A DNA stretch of 64,000 nucleotides from Pohlia nutans (GCA_022496805.1 CM040106.1:4712001-4776000), one strand, 5' to 3'. Positions 12,161 through 24,394 are shown, counted from the first letter of the stretch. Translations and numbers: made by a program. Notes: a model not told the origin generated them from the sequence alone.

Positions 12161-12716
12161 ATTCCAAACAACCACCAGGAATATCTATAAAGCCCAAAAT
12201 TCAGTATAACATTTGCATGTAATTATTTTGATGTTATTCGCATGTTATTATTCAAGTCCACATCTTGACGACTGTTTGAACTCCCGTTCATTCCGAAATG
12301 AAAGAGTCTGTAATATATTCTCGCAAAAAATCTTCTCATCAAATTTTTACTTTCATTAATTTTTAGTAATATATTATTAGTAGATATTGAACTACCGTAT
12401 TTTTTAATTTTTGATATAATTACCCTTACATGTTTTTTGATTTATTTTTTCACAATATATTTGTTTTTCCAAAAAAAAAAGGATTTGAAGCAATACTCTA
12501 ATTTTAGAAGTGGGATATGAAATAATGTTTTCATAAAACATAACTTTGGAGGTTATCTGAAAAAAATTGTAATTGCCTTTAATGAGTAAAAATGAAATTG
12601 TCTTTGGGCAAAGACCAAAGTCTTAAAATAAACCTGACACTCGCTACGGAGGATAAGACGTAAGCAAAAATCCTATTTTAGATTGTCTAGCTACTTTGAA
12701 TTTTTTGATCTAATTT

Positions 12717-13311
12717 CTCGGGGGGAGCACTAGCGAAAATCGTAGAAACAACGTGCAATAAAAAATAGGGTCGTATATATTCTTTGTAGATAAATTTTGT
12801 AAAAAACGTACGTATAAAATACATTGCTCTAAATTATAAAACTACATTATAAGTAATATAGCATTCAATATATCATGGAAGATTTATTTTACCGGTACAT
12901 ATAAAATACTATGCCGAATATTTTTTATAGGGGGTAGGTGTAGACTATGAAGGGCAACTGGTTGCCAGAAATTAATTTTGGATGAAAATGGAGTCTTTTA
13001 CATCCAACTTTTGGGGTGACAACCTGGCGCACTTTCAAAACTGAACTAAAATGGTAAGGAAAAAAATAGGGAGTAAGAAAAAAAAAATGGGGAGTAAGAA
13101 TAAAAAAAATGGAGTATAAGTAAAGTACCCTTATTTAAATAGCCACCTAGAAAAATTATAAGTACTAATAGGATACAATTAATTACCAAGTTTTACATTT
13201 ATTTTAAAATATACCATCTCATATAATCAATTATTCAAGGTAAATAGCCCCCATTTTAATAGGTCATTATCGCAGGTGTATGCAAAATATACAATGGAGT
13301 GCCCCCCCGAG
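12717..13311 (-). mobile_element. hAT-type MITE, copy 3 (long form)
   Basis: Ends CTCGGGGGGAGCACT and GTGCCCCCCCGAG match copies 1 and 2 in inverted orientation. Flanked by a perfect 8-bp duplication TCTAATTT (12709-12716 and 13312-13319). At 595 bp it carries about 300 bp of internal sequence the short copies lack, so it may be nearer the parent element. No ORF. Confidence 0.85.
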
Positions 13312-14725
13312 TCTAATTTGAGGTCGCGAAGTGCACACTACTATATGAGTATCATGATTTTGCATAAGTTTTGATACACACTACTATGCCTCTACACCCT
13401 CCCTTTGGTACACCATAGCTTGCAAAAACCCCATACATGTGCAATCCATTCTATCTAACCCCTTAAAGTCCAATCATGCAAAGGATGCATGATGTGCAAA
13501 ATTGAGCAGTGATTTCTCATCCATCAAACACTTTTGTAATGTGAATTTTTTATGGTAGATTTTAAGGTCTATGCATATACATGTGAACCGATTAGGAAGA
13601 AGATAATTTTGTGAAATTTTTATGCTTCATTTCAAGTTGCATTGATTCTCCAAAATGTTCTAAGATCTTAGTTCAAAAGCTTATTTGAAAAATTAAGTCA
13701 TAAAATTAGGTGGCCAAAAACTCTCCAAAACTTCACTACACTTAGAGTATTACTTTTCAACCCATTTCAACAAATTTCATCTACAAATTTTTGATATTTT
13801 ATTTGTAATCAAATTACAAAAGAATTTTTCATTTTAAATTTTTCATTTTATACAAAATGTTGGTGATAGAAATTGCAGATCTGACTATATAGATAGAATC
13901 TAAAATCTATAATGTACAACTTTCTTTCATACATCAAGTTCAAATTATACCTCTAAGATGCATTTTATAATGCATCTTTGTAAAATTTTCTCATTTAGAG
14001 AGGTGTGAGGACGTTTATAGATTAATATAAAATATTCATTTTTTAGAACCCATTGGACATTTACTAAGAATCATTTTAGCTAAGGTTTAAGAAATCCATG
14101 CAAATAATATTTTGGAAACAATTATCTATTTCAGTATATTGACGTTATTTATGATGTTATGTACGACGTCCGGTTACACACAGGGACGTTCGGAGAGACG
14201 TCCAATATGACGTACTTTTTTCCATCCACTGGGATGACTTTCATTGGGATGGATGAACAGAGGCGGCTAGGGTTAGCCGCCATAGTTAGGTTACAATACT
14301 TTCAGGGAAGATAAAAGAGTAGAATCTCATTCTTGTTTTCGTTTTTACACATTTTTTGTTAGAGTTCTAGAGTTTTACAAACTAGCATGTTAGATTGCTA
14401 GAGTATGAGGTATGGAGTTGGATTTTTGTAGGTTTCTCTTCATTCTTCTTCATTGTTGGGGTGTTTGAAGGTTTGGAGTATTGCATGTTGTGGGTTTTTG
14501 TTGGGCTTATTTTGAAGGCAATGCTTGCCTTTAACAACTTTCTTAAACTCCACTCTATTTTGTGATTGTTTTCGAGCTATTTGCTTGTGTTGGAGTGGAG
14601 TATAACAACAATAGGTTGAGAGTTTAGGTTTAGTGGGACAAAAAACACTAGCACATTGTCTTTTTTTTGTCACATGAAGTTTGTTGTAAATTAGATTTTG
14701 GTACTAGGGTTTCAGGTAATATGAC
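13312..14725. repeat. CACTA interior, with a dispersed repeat at 13456-13700
   Basis: From 13456 the sequence CTAACCCCTTAAAGTCCAA, with a short palindrome (ATGCAAAGGATGCAT) and then TTTCTCATCCATC, matches a segment at 43007 in the kinesin gene. The first bases resemble piggyBac-like ends (TTAACCCCT). The rest, including GACGT-rich words at 14150-14230, is unassigned CACTA interior. Confidence 0.5.
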
Positions 14726-15135
14726 TGTTAACCTTAAATTAGGAATTACCGGTAGGTCTACCGGTCTGAGTTTAATCCAGGTAATTTTCCAAGTTACCCC
14801 AGTAGGTAGATCTAGGAAACACTTTTTTACCGATCTGACCTAACTATGAGATCTGGTTGTACTGTGGTATAAAAGCAATAGAGCCAACCTCATTAGCACG
14901 ACACATTTTCCCAGATACTTGATTTCTTGTTAGAAGTACTCTCTTATTGATTTCATACTTACTGAGTAATTTCTGTTTGTATTAGATTTTGATCAGTTTG
15001 TCTCTCTTCACTTTTGTGATAACTGACTTAGTTTTTAAGGTTCTGCCTCACATTCCGTTAGACTCCTTTCCCCCGGTAGTTACCGACCCCTCCGGTACTG
15101 ATTACCGAGGAGGTCCTTACCAGGAGGAGCTACCA
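14726..15135 (+). repeat. 5' LTR of the Ty3-type element
   Basis: Begins TGTTAACC and ends CTACCA, paired with 23979-24389. Contains a TATA box at 14868. The duplication ATGAC lies immediately left. Confidence 0.92.
14868..14875 (+). promoter_or_regulatory. TATA box in the 5' LTR
   Basis: TATAAAAG, conserved at 24122 in the 3' LTR and, inverted, in the related solo LTR near 29115. It sits mid-LTR, where the U3 promoter is expected. Confidence 0.6.
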
Positions 15136-15137
15136 TC

Positions 15138-15155
15138 TGGCGACCATCTAGTGCT
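15138..15155 (+). promoter_or_regulatory. Primer binding site
   Basis: TGGCGACC... begins two bases after the LTR end. TGG pairs with the CCA tail of a tRNA; which tRNA was not determined. Confidence 0.6.
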
Positions 15156-15317
15156 CGAATTCTAGAACTCGATTGCTAAAAAATACGGAGTTACCAATCC
15201 CGGTACTCCATGATCCCCTAGCATCTGCGTGACACCGCGCCTTTTTTCTGTCTTACCGAAATCATTCACCGTTTTCATAGTCCGGTTGTCCAAAACTCCG
15301 ATAGACCAGACTTTCCT

Positions 15318-17124
15318 ATGGCCCGGCGCCACACTAGATCTGCAGGACCACCGCCGGAGTTCAGCCTCGAGGCTCTTACGATTTCCAACACTCGTATGCA
15401 CCGAAGCTTACAGGATTTGCTACCATCACCGATGTTCCGAGCTCCCTCAACAGCCACTCATCCGACACGACGGCCTCAACCTTTACTCATGCAGGACGAA
15501 TTACCAACCTCGCGAGAACTCCAAACTGCACGACATCCACACTCATCTACTTGGCAGAGGCCATCTTCCGACTTGGTACTCCACAACCCAGCAGCTACCG
15601 GAGAAGATTTACCCCTCACCGACGAAGAACGCGAACGGTTTCGTGCCCAGGCATTTCTGCAGTCCTCGGCCATCCAAGACAAACTTCAACAACCACCAGA
15701 AAAAGACGCAACGGATCAAGAACTCCTCGCGGCTCTAGAACCGACATCTCAACTGGACCTCGATTTAGTTGCGTCTTGGTTACAACTTCCAAATTTACGT
15801 TTACACCAGTTTCGACAAGATCAAGGACGTGCCCCATCAATGCATCACACAGTCCGCCCGCAACCAATTCCAGGACATCAATACCCGGTAGAACAACAAT
15901 TTTTTGGATTTCCTCCTCCACATCACCACCACCAGGTTCATCCTAAACCTCCTATTCGGTTTTGCACATTCTGTGGCCATACTGACCACCCTTCTATTTC
16001 CTGTCCATATAACTATCCCCAACTGCGCCGCATTATGGCTACCGGAGTACCGACCCCAACCTACCGACCTTCCGGCGACCCAAGCGTTCAACCCGCGGGT
16101 CGACGCCCTACCTCGACCGCTCAAAAAGCGGTACCGTATCCTGAGTACAAAACCGGTAAGTGCCTCAAGACACATTGCCGTAAGTTTGAATCTGCTATTA
16201 GATTAAATGGCGAAACGGAAACCATGGTCCAATTGGAATTATTCGGTAATTCTCTCACCGAGAAAGAGTCGAATTGGTTTGCATACCATAGACGGATACA
16301 TCCTACTAATACATTGCAGGAGGTATTTACCGCATTCAAAAGACGCTACCGAACCATCAAAACAGACGACCAAACGTACATCCAATTTCGTACAATCAAT
16401 CAGCAACCGAAGGAATCTGTTGATGATTACGCCGAACGTCTCCAGCAACTAGCGGAAAATCTAACAATGCGCCACGATGATATGTTCATGTTGAGCAATT
16501 TCCGCGCTGGCTTATTGGAATATCTGCAGGTAGCCACGGTAGAACTTCAACGACAGACGTTTTCCAAAGCAGTGGACTCGGCACGCACCACAGAGGAAGG
16601 CTTACCTAAATCGCGGCAACTGACACTTCCCTCGACTAGTACCGGAGACAATTCCCGACATAACCTGAAGTGTACCGGCTGCGGTTGTATGGGCCATGAA
16701 TGGGGAACGTGTTACCGCAACCCGGCCAGTGACTACGGGAAGAAAACTGATACGGCTTCCGTCCATCAGATTCAAACTCAGCCAGCACCAACTCCGGTAA
16801 GTACCGAAAACCGCCGTACTTCTCGTGGTATAACCCCGGTACAATGGTACCCATGCAATGTATGTGGATCACTTGAACATCCAGGACATCGTTGCACACT
16901 CGTATTGGATGAAGATGTTAAAAAAGCCATCCAAAACAAACTACCTGCACACTCGGGATCCCCGGGTATTCATTACCGATGTCCATACCATGGATGTCTT
17001 TCACGTCGGCCCTTGCACTCGGAGTTGGACACAGCATCTAGACTCGGTAGTACCGAACAGTCCTACACCAACTACCGAAGCACCTCGCCCAATAGAGACG
17101 TTCGATTGGCAAGCCGAAGAGTAG
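15318..17124 (+). pseudogene. Ty3-type gag with three zinc knuckles
   Basis: An open frame from ATG 15318 (MARRHTRSAGPPPEF) encodes the capsid/nucleocapsid precursor that packages element RNA. A retrotransposon gag domain is seen around residues 280-430 (LFGNSLTEKESNWFAY ... ESVDDYAERLQQLAENL). Three CX2CX4HX4C knuckles are visible: CTFCGHTDHPSISC (about residue 215), CTGCGCMGHEWGTC (about 450) and CNVCGSLEHPGHRC (about 512). Near 16950-16970 the meaningful reading shifts to the next frame (ITDVHTMDVFHVGPC ... IETFDWQAEE), ending at a TAG at about 17122. It then goes on in that frame into pol, so gag-pol was probably one frame before decay. Confidence 0.85.
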
Positions 17125-17236
17125 CTGCGCGAAGAAATGATAAAGACGGTCCATGAACTACAAGACCTCTCGCCCTTGGACCCACCATCACTCCACGTCA
17201 CTCCAATCGCTCATGACAGCACCATGGACATCTACA

Positions 17237-17655
17237 AGACTATTTTCCAACAAATCAAATCACAAACAATCCAGGTCAGTCTGAAAACCCTTATGGCTAT
17301 TGCACCCAGTATTACCGAACATATCCATTGCCGTCTAGGTCAGATAACCCCGTCAACCGTCCGGGTTACCGAGCCACCCACACTGGCAGTCCATTTGGTA
17401 GTTGCGATCGACTGCCACATGCCAATCATCTGGAGATCTGCGAGATCTGGAGATCTGCGAGACCATTCTTCAACAAATCAAATCACAAACAATCCAGGTC
17501 AGTCTAAAAAACCTTATGGCTATTGCACTCAGTATTACTGAACATATCCACCGCCGTCTAGGACAGATAACCCCGTCAACCGTCCGGGTTACCGAGCCAC
17601 CCATCGTGGCAGTCCATTCGGTAGTTGCGATCGACTGCCACATGCCAATCATCTC
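17237..17655 (+). repeat. Direct duplication inside pol, 223-bp offset
   Basis: The text from CAACAAATCAAATCACAAAC at 17248 to GACTGCCACATGCCAATCAT at about 17430 recurs 223 bp further on with few changes. The junction at 17431-17460 is itself a short repeat (GGAGATCTGCGAG twice). The offset is not a multiple of three, so the duplication shifts the frame upstream of the protease. Confidence 0.85.
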
Positions 17656-19153
17656 AGCCAAAATTGGGAATCATCAATTACATGATGTCCTGTTGAATGG
17701 AGGATCGAGAGTAAATGTCATTACCGAAACCAAGCGACGCAAGCTTGGACTACCGACCCCAACACCGGCACCTTTTAAATTAAGGATGGCGGACAGCTCC
17801 CTCGTCCAACCTCTTGGCTTGCTCAGGGACATCAAGATCTTCATTCATGGTATTCCCTATATCATTATTCTCAGCGTTATTTCTTGTAAGGATGTCAATT
17901 CGGCTTATACGCTGTTGCTCGGTAGACCATGGCTTAGGGACGCTAGAATAGTTCAAAATTGGGCTAACGACCACATACAAATCATGGATAATGGTACCAT
18001 CCGAACAGTACGGATTAACCGGGAATTAGGTTTTAAAGCCACAACTCCCGATTCTCTCGTCTGCTACAACTACATGGAAGGCCTTACCGACGAAGAAGAA
18101 CTCATCCTACTCGAGGCAGAGGAGTTCTTCCTCCCTATTGGAACATTGGCTATTGACGACTTGTGCAAGGTAAGCACTACCGAGCTCACCTTACCAGCCA
18201 TAATCCATACGGAAGGTAGCATGCCAGTCGATGAAATATCGATTTGGGAAAAGGTAAAAACAATCTCGGTAGCAAAATGGTCGCAGACAGAGGAAGAGCA
18301 ACTACGAGACCTCAACCTCGGAGCCGATACCGACCCCAACATTATTCGTATCGGTACTTCCGTCCCGAACTCTCCTTTACCGGAGGCCAAAGATCTCTTC
18401 CGCACTTTCAAGGATGTGTTTGCATGGTCATACCATGATCTACATGGCATCCCGGAACACATCGCTCAACACAAGATTGAACTCGACACCAGCATTCCTC
18501 CAACCCATCAGGTACGCTACCGAATGAATCCTAATTATGCGGCAGCAGTAAAAACCGATCTTGACAAACTTTTGCAGGCAAGATTTATTGAACTTGTGGA
18601 CCATGCTACTTGGTTATCACCAATCGTCGTGGTACCAAAGAAGAACGGCAAACTTTAAATTTCCGTTGATTTCAAGCGTCTCAACAAGGCAACCAAGAAG
18701 GATCCGTATCCTCTACCGTTTACCGATGAGGTCCTCGACTCGGTAGCGGGCAACGAGATGTACTCATTCCTTGATGGCTTCTCTGGTTATCACCAAATCA
18801 AGATTGCACCCGAGGACCGCCACAAAACGGAGTTCATTACCGACTAGGGAACCTTTGTTTGGGTAGTAATGCCGTTCGGTTTGAAGAACACTCCCCCAAC
18901 GTACCAGCAAGCAGCCAACCAAGCTTTCAAGGAATATCTCGGTGATTTCATGAATCTCTTCCTCGACGACTTCAGCGTGTATAGTACTACCGAGACACAC
19001 CTCGACAAACTCCGAAAGTGTTATACCAAATGCCGTGAGTTCGGTATAAGTCTAAACCCCAAAAAATGCTGTTTTTTAGTTCGCTCCGGTACGATTCTTG
19101 GGTATGTCGTCTCCGTAGAAGGCAAATTCCCCGATCCAAAGAAAATTGAAGCT

Positions 19154-19450
19154 CTCGGGGGGGGCACTCCCTTGTATATTTTGTATACACGTGCGATAAT
19201 GACCTATTTATTTGGGGGGTTATTTTAGCAAAAAAATTTAGTAAAAAATATTATAAGGTGATGGTATTTTACATGTAAAAAGCCTGAGAATATTATATGT
19301 GATGGTATTTTACATCTAAACATGTTTCACTTTTTTAAAATACCCTATTTTACATGTACATTTTTTACAAAATTTATCTACAATGAATATATTGGACCCT
19401 ATTTTTTATCGCACGTTGTTTCTAAAATTTTCGCCAGCGAACCCCCCGAG
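19154..19450 (+). mobile_element. hAT-type MITE, copy 2, inside Ty3 pol
   Basis: A 297-bp element with CTCGGGGGGGGCACT and CCCCCCGAG ends, nearly identical to copy 1 in the same orientation. Flanks TTGAAGCT (19146-19153) and TCGAAGCT (19451-19458) are an 8-bp duplication with one change. Omitting the MITE and one duplication joins KIEAL to VTMPRPHNIKD in frame, the normal RT/RNase H linker. Confidence 0.88.
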
Positions 19451-21521
19451 TCGAAGCTCTCGTCACAATGCCGCGCCCTCACAACATCAAAGACATCCAG
19501 GTTTTCAACGGCCTTGCTCATTTCAACAGATGTTTCATCCGCGATTACGCCCAAATTATGGCACCAATCACTTTGCTTACAAGAAAAGACGAACCATTTA
19601 TTTGGACTACCAAATGCAACCAATCATTTACCGAGACAAAAAAGCGTTATGTCAACGCTCCTATCCTTATCGCAGTCAGTTGAAAGCTAGAATTTCACAT
19701 TCATACGGATGCTTCGGATATTGCAGTAGGAGCTATGCTGGCGCAGAACCCTACCGGGAAAATCGACTAGCCCATCGTCTATGCATCTCGACTACTGAGC
19801 CACGCAGAGAAGAATTATATGACTACCGAGCGCGAAGCTTTAGCCATGGTTTACGCCATCAACACATTTTGACACTACCTCCTCGGTAACCGCTTTGTCT
19901 TTTACGTCGACCACATGGCATTGATCTATTTGGTAAACAAAACTTAAGTTTCAGGCCGTATTGCTCGAAAAATACTCTTGTTTCTAGAATTCGACTTTAC
20001 AGTCGTTTACAAACCAAGTAAGACACACGGTATTGCCAACGCACTATCTCGGAACACGGTAGCCGAACCGGCCACCGGTATTACCGATACCATGTCCGAC
20101 GCCCAGCTATTCAGCATACAACCGGAGTGGCTTACAACAGTCTACGACTACCTCAAAACTGGCACCTTCCTACCAACTGGAGTACCGAGCGTAAGAAAAG
20201 GTTAGCCTACCAAGCCCTCCCATTTCAGTTAGTAGATGGCACTTTGTATCGACAAAGCAAAAAATTTGCTTTACGGAAGGTCATCACTGGCAAACAGACC
20301 ACATTGATTATCAGAGAGCTTTACCACGGTAACTCGGGAGGACATTTTTCTACCGAGATCACCACTCGGAAAATTCTCGACGCCGAGTACTAGTGGCCAT
20401 CCCTACATAAAAACATTTTTGAATACTGTCGGAGCTGCGACGAATGTCAACGTGCAGGAGGACTCAAGAAAGCTGTGACCGGTAAATTACTTACCACCCT
20501 ACTAACGGAACCTTTTATGAAATGAGGACTAGATTTTGTAGGCCCCCTCAAACGCACAGTCACCGACAATCGATACATCTTAGTGGCGACGGACTACGCC
20601 ACTAAATGAATAGAAGCAGTTGCACTCCGTGACAACACCGCCAAGGACATGACTAAATTCCTGTATGACAACATCCTCACCCGTTTTGGTTGTCCACTTC
20701 ATTTCGTGAGCGACCAAGGCATACATTTCAACAACAAGGTTATTTACGCCCTTATGGAGCACTTTTTACTGCGCCACACAACATCCACCACATACTACCC
20801 TCAAGGAAATGGTCAAGCGGAGTCTACCAACAAGGTGATTGTCCAACTCCTTCAGAAATTGGTCAATCACAACCAAACGGACTGGGACCGACAATTACCG
20901 ACAGTCTTATTTGCCTACCGCACGGCTTTTAAGATTGGTACCGGTTATACGCCATTTCAACTTCTGTATGGCATCATCCCCTTAATGCCTACCAAATACT
21001 TGATACCGACCAAGACCACCACTACCGACCCCTCACCTAGTTGGGTTCTTGCAGCGCGCATGGCAGATCTGGAGCGCTTGGACGAATCTCGCCACCGAGC
21101 CCTCGAGACGCAAGGGATATCGCAATGGAACCGCGCTCAATGGGCCAACACTACGGGGCCGATACATCAGTTCCGACTGGGCGATCCGGTACTCTGGTAC
21201 CCCAAAGGTGCTAACATCCACCCCGTTAAGCTAAAAAACAAATGGTTTGGGCCTTACCGAGTTTAATACCCCCTACCCAACAATACGGTATTACTCGTCG
21301 CTGTTGACAAATTCGATCCCGACCCGATTATAGTCAACATCAACAAACTAAAACCGTACCAATTTCTCAATGACGATCAGCTACATCAAGCCGCCCGAAC
21401 CGCCCCAGATAAAAGTGCCATCCTTCACCAACCGGACAACCAAGACGCAATCGAGGACGAAGCAAAACTTACCGAGAAATCCATCTCCACCAACTGCATC
21501 ATCGTGGAAATTTTTCCTTAG

Positions 21522-23960
21522 TCAACTCGGGATACCGAGTTGCACCTGAATACCAAATTGATATTATTTTTGACTCGACTTGCCGTACTAATTCGACCAC
21601 CGACCTCGGTAACCGATCCAACCACAGCATCACAGCCGCCACCAATGCTGCCGCTAGGACATACCGAACCGACCACCTCGGTATCACCGAAGCAAAAACC
21701 GTACCGAGCGCCAAGTTCGGCAGTCCCCAACCCTAACGCGCCGCCACTCTCCCAACCTAGTTCGCACCCACCCACTTCATCTTTCTGCATTCCACCGCCC
21801 TCTTTATTCATTTCTTTGTCCACCTCTCCTTCTATTTATCCTTTCCTCACCATGCCGTCTTCCGCCGACACGGTTCTTTCTCCCTCCCGGTTAGCTCTCC
21901 GCCTTCGCCTCCGCCCTAAACCATCTCCGTCTCCCTCTCTTCTTTCCCGGACGTCACGGCCGGTAGCTACCATTCACCGCCACCGACACAATCGACTAAG
22001 GCGAATAGCGCGGATTAGAGTTCTTCCTCCTTCTTGCTTGGTAGCCGCTCCTTCTTTCACCTCCCGAGAGAGAACGCGAGGAACTCTCCGTGTGCAGTTT
22101 TGCAGGATGACAGGTCAGAAGAAAACTGCGGTCGACAGTCGCCGTGGAAGCACCTCCCGCGGCAACCTGGGAGGACCGGGGTGGAAGGAAAGCACATGCC
22201 TACCGCTCAAACACATGATTTCTTGGAAAGAATTCGCCGCCACCAGTCCAGACGAACGCGAGTGGATTCACCGAGTCAGCCTCGAGGGTTTCGTCAACCT
22301 ACCGTGGAATCAAATAATCCGCAAGGATGTCGGGGAGAATTTTCTCAACACCGCGCACAGCATCTCACAGCAGTCGATCATCGAAGGAGCGTTCGGTAGG
22401 ACCTACGTCATCACCCAGACAAGCATCACCAACATCCTCCGACTACCGAAGTCAACACCAACCTGGATCCGGTCAAGTTCAAATATTGGAGTGTCGCCCC
22501 CACAGGACATGAACTCCTTCACCGACCAGATACCGACGGGTACAGTGTTTTGTTGGGGCCGGTAGAGTTGCCACATCAGAAGTATGGCTTGCTGCAAGGG
22601 ATCTAGTTCAAGAAGAAGCAGACCTATATGTCCAAGCAGAGCCTCCGCGAGATACCCACGGCCGATGAACTCTCCCTTACCGATACCGCCACTTAGAACT
22701 GGGCTACCTTCATGCTCGAGCAGCTTCAGAAGGACCTCACGACCATCAAGGGGGGCCATTCTCTACAGTGTCTCTCGGCCGAAATCTGGGACATACTTCT
22801 CTGAGGACAAGAACCAGCCGCTACCACGACTATACTAGTAGCATCGGTAACCGTACCGAGCACGACCACACCAGCAACACCGAGACCAGCACCGAGCACC
22901 GGCACCCATACTCTGCCTTTCCTGGTACCACACAGAGGACGCACGCTTCGGTACAAACCAGGAAAGCGGCGGTCATTACTGCCCCTCTTCACTACTTTCC
23001 CCGACCTAGGGATCTCCACTCCACTTTGCAGCCGACTCACACCGGCACCCACGACTTCCAAACGCAAGACCCGACCCGACCTTACCGACGCCTTAAACGA
23101 ATTTGGCAGGAATCCTCGACCCCGAACCGAGCATGGCGGTGGTTCCTCCTCTACGCACCAATCATCTCAGTGCACTCCGTCTCCACCACCGGTTCCGTCA
23201 CCAAATCATACATCCTCGAAACCACCGAAGATCATTGGCGAAAATCCACCGGCACGAACATAGCCACTGAACCCGCCACTCCAGACTTCAGGTATGCTCA
23301 CTACCGAGGTCACTCGTACTACCAGTGGCCAAGTATCTGCGCAAATGGCACTGCCCCTGACCTCGATTACCCCACTAACGGAGCGCGCCGACCCTCCGAA
23401 TATTCTTCTCCACGGACCTCGGAACTTGGTCCAGAATGTATGTTTTCTCCGTTGCACAACAGAAACGTTGTCTCAAGTACTTACTGAGGTCCAGACGTAA
23501 GTTCAACAACTCACCATCTCCGACCCACCAGCACATCAGCGCCAACTTGAGAGCCCCCGAAAACGTATTACCCAGCTAGAGGGTCAACTCGACACCTCCC
23601 AAGCCGGACTCTATCGACACCAACATTCTGCCCCCCACAACGACAGATCACGGCCCCATCTGAGCTCCTCCATTACCGAGCGAGGACTTTGATGCAACCT
23701 TTCTTAGGACTCATTTGATGGCCGTGAACTGCTCAGCCCCACCGGATTCATGCAAGGTAATATCAGTGCACCGCATACCGGGACACCCAGCGGACCTCGG
23801 AAGAGCACGCCAAATACCGAAGAGCCTAACGGATCTGAGGACAATGAACTCAGGTTTTCCCGCACCATCAGTAGGCAACCCGGTCCCACGGCGTAGAAAT
23901 CCCTCCGGTATCATTTTTTTTTACCACTCAGAGTTTAAAACAAGTTCCAAGTGCGAACTT
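21522..23960 (+). pseudogene. Extra ORF region downstream of Ty3 integrase
   Basis: After pol comes a Pro/Ser/Thr-rich, pyrimidine-rich stretch. From ATG 22107 an ORF reads MTGQKKTAVDSRRGSTSRGN, then WKEFAATSPDEREW, VSLEGFVNLPWNQIIRKDVG, SQQSIIEGAFGRTYVI, open to 22565. A following frame carries LELGYLHARAASEGPHDH near 22692 and, at 22768-23487, FSTVSLGRNLGHTSLRTRTS-like text, so one longer protein was probably broken by frameshifts. I do not know its function. Athila/Tat elements carry extra ORFs in this position. An acceptor-like TTTTGCAG sits just before the ATG, so expression from a spliced RNA is conceivable but unproven. Confidence 0.55.
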
Positions 23961-23978
23961 GGTTTAGAGGGGGTATAG
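23960..23978 (+). promoter_or_regulatory. Polypurine tract
   Basis: GGTTTAGAGGGGGTATAG directly abuts the 3' LTR, where plus-strand DNA synthesis is primed. Confidence 0.7.
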
Positions 23979-24389
23979 TGTTAACCGTAAATTAGGAGTT
24001 ATCGGTAGGTCTACTGGTCTGAGTTTTACCCGGGTAATTTTCCAAGTTACTCCAGTAGGTAGATCTTGGAAAACACTTTTATACCGATCTGATCTAACTG
24101 TCAGATCTGGTTGTACTGTGGTATAAAAGCAATAGAGCCAACCTCATTGGCACGACACATTTTCACAGATACTTGATTTCTTGTTTGAAGTACTCTTTTA
24201 TTGATTTCATGCTTACTGAGTAGTTTCTGTTTGTATTAGATTCTGATCAGTTTGTCTCTCCTCGGTTTTGTGATAGCCAACTTAGTTTTTAAGGTTCTGC
24301 CTCACATTCCGTGAGACTCCTTTCCCCCAGTAGTTACCAACCCCTCCGGTACTGATTACCGAGTAGGTCCTTACCAGGAGGAGCTACCA
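23979..24389 (+). repeat. 3' LTR of the Ty3-type element
   Basis: Matches 14726-15135 end to end, beginning TGTTAACC and ending GAGCTACCA. TATA box at 24122. Followed by the ATGAC duplication at 24390-24394. Confidence 0.92.
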
Positions 24390-24394
24390 ATGAC

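Larger units (their letters stand above)
17125..21521 (+). pseudogene. Ty3-type pol: protease, RT, RNase H, integrase
   Basis: Aspartic protease at about 17660-17960 with LLNGGSRVNVI, where the family has D at the active position (N here). RT runs from about 18470 with VPKKNGKL, then SVDFKRLNKATKKDPYPLP, FGLKN and LFLDDFSVYS, so the FLDD catalytic pair is kept. A MITE splits the RT/RNase H linker at 19154. RNase H shows HTDASDIAVGAMLAQNP, and integrase shows HGNSGGHFSTEITTRK, CDECQRAGG, a D (GLDFVGP), another D (FVSDQGIHFNN) and QGNGQAEST. The C-terminus includes WFGPYRV. At least nine in-frame stops fall at sites where relatives have W, Q, R or H. The last stop is at 21519-21521. Confidence 0.9.
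14726..24389 (+). mobile_element. Ty3-type LTR retrotransposon, full length, decayed
   Basis: A 9,664-bp element bounded by LTRs of 410 and 411 bp that start TGTTAACC and end GAGCTACCA, with the 5-bp target duplication ATGAC at 14721-14725 and 24390-24394. Order is LTR, primer site, gag with three zinc knuckles, protease, RT, RNase H, integrase, a further ORF, polypurine tract, LTR. Integrase after RT makes it Ty3/gypsy; the extra ORF after integrase recalls the Tat/Athila group, although the lineage is not proven. By eye the LTRs differ at about 30 positions plus one indel, mostly transitions, so insertion is not recent. Copying is impossible now because of stops, frameshifts and a MITE in pol. 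Confidence 0.93.

Noticed and set aside
15616..16175. Minus-strand ORFs of about 100 codons across gag
   Set aside because: Mirror frames of the long gag ORF, with no domain of their own.
19322..19690. ORF starting in MITE copy 2 and running into pol
   Set aside because: Chance fusion of MITE sequence with an out-of-frame pol segment.
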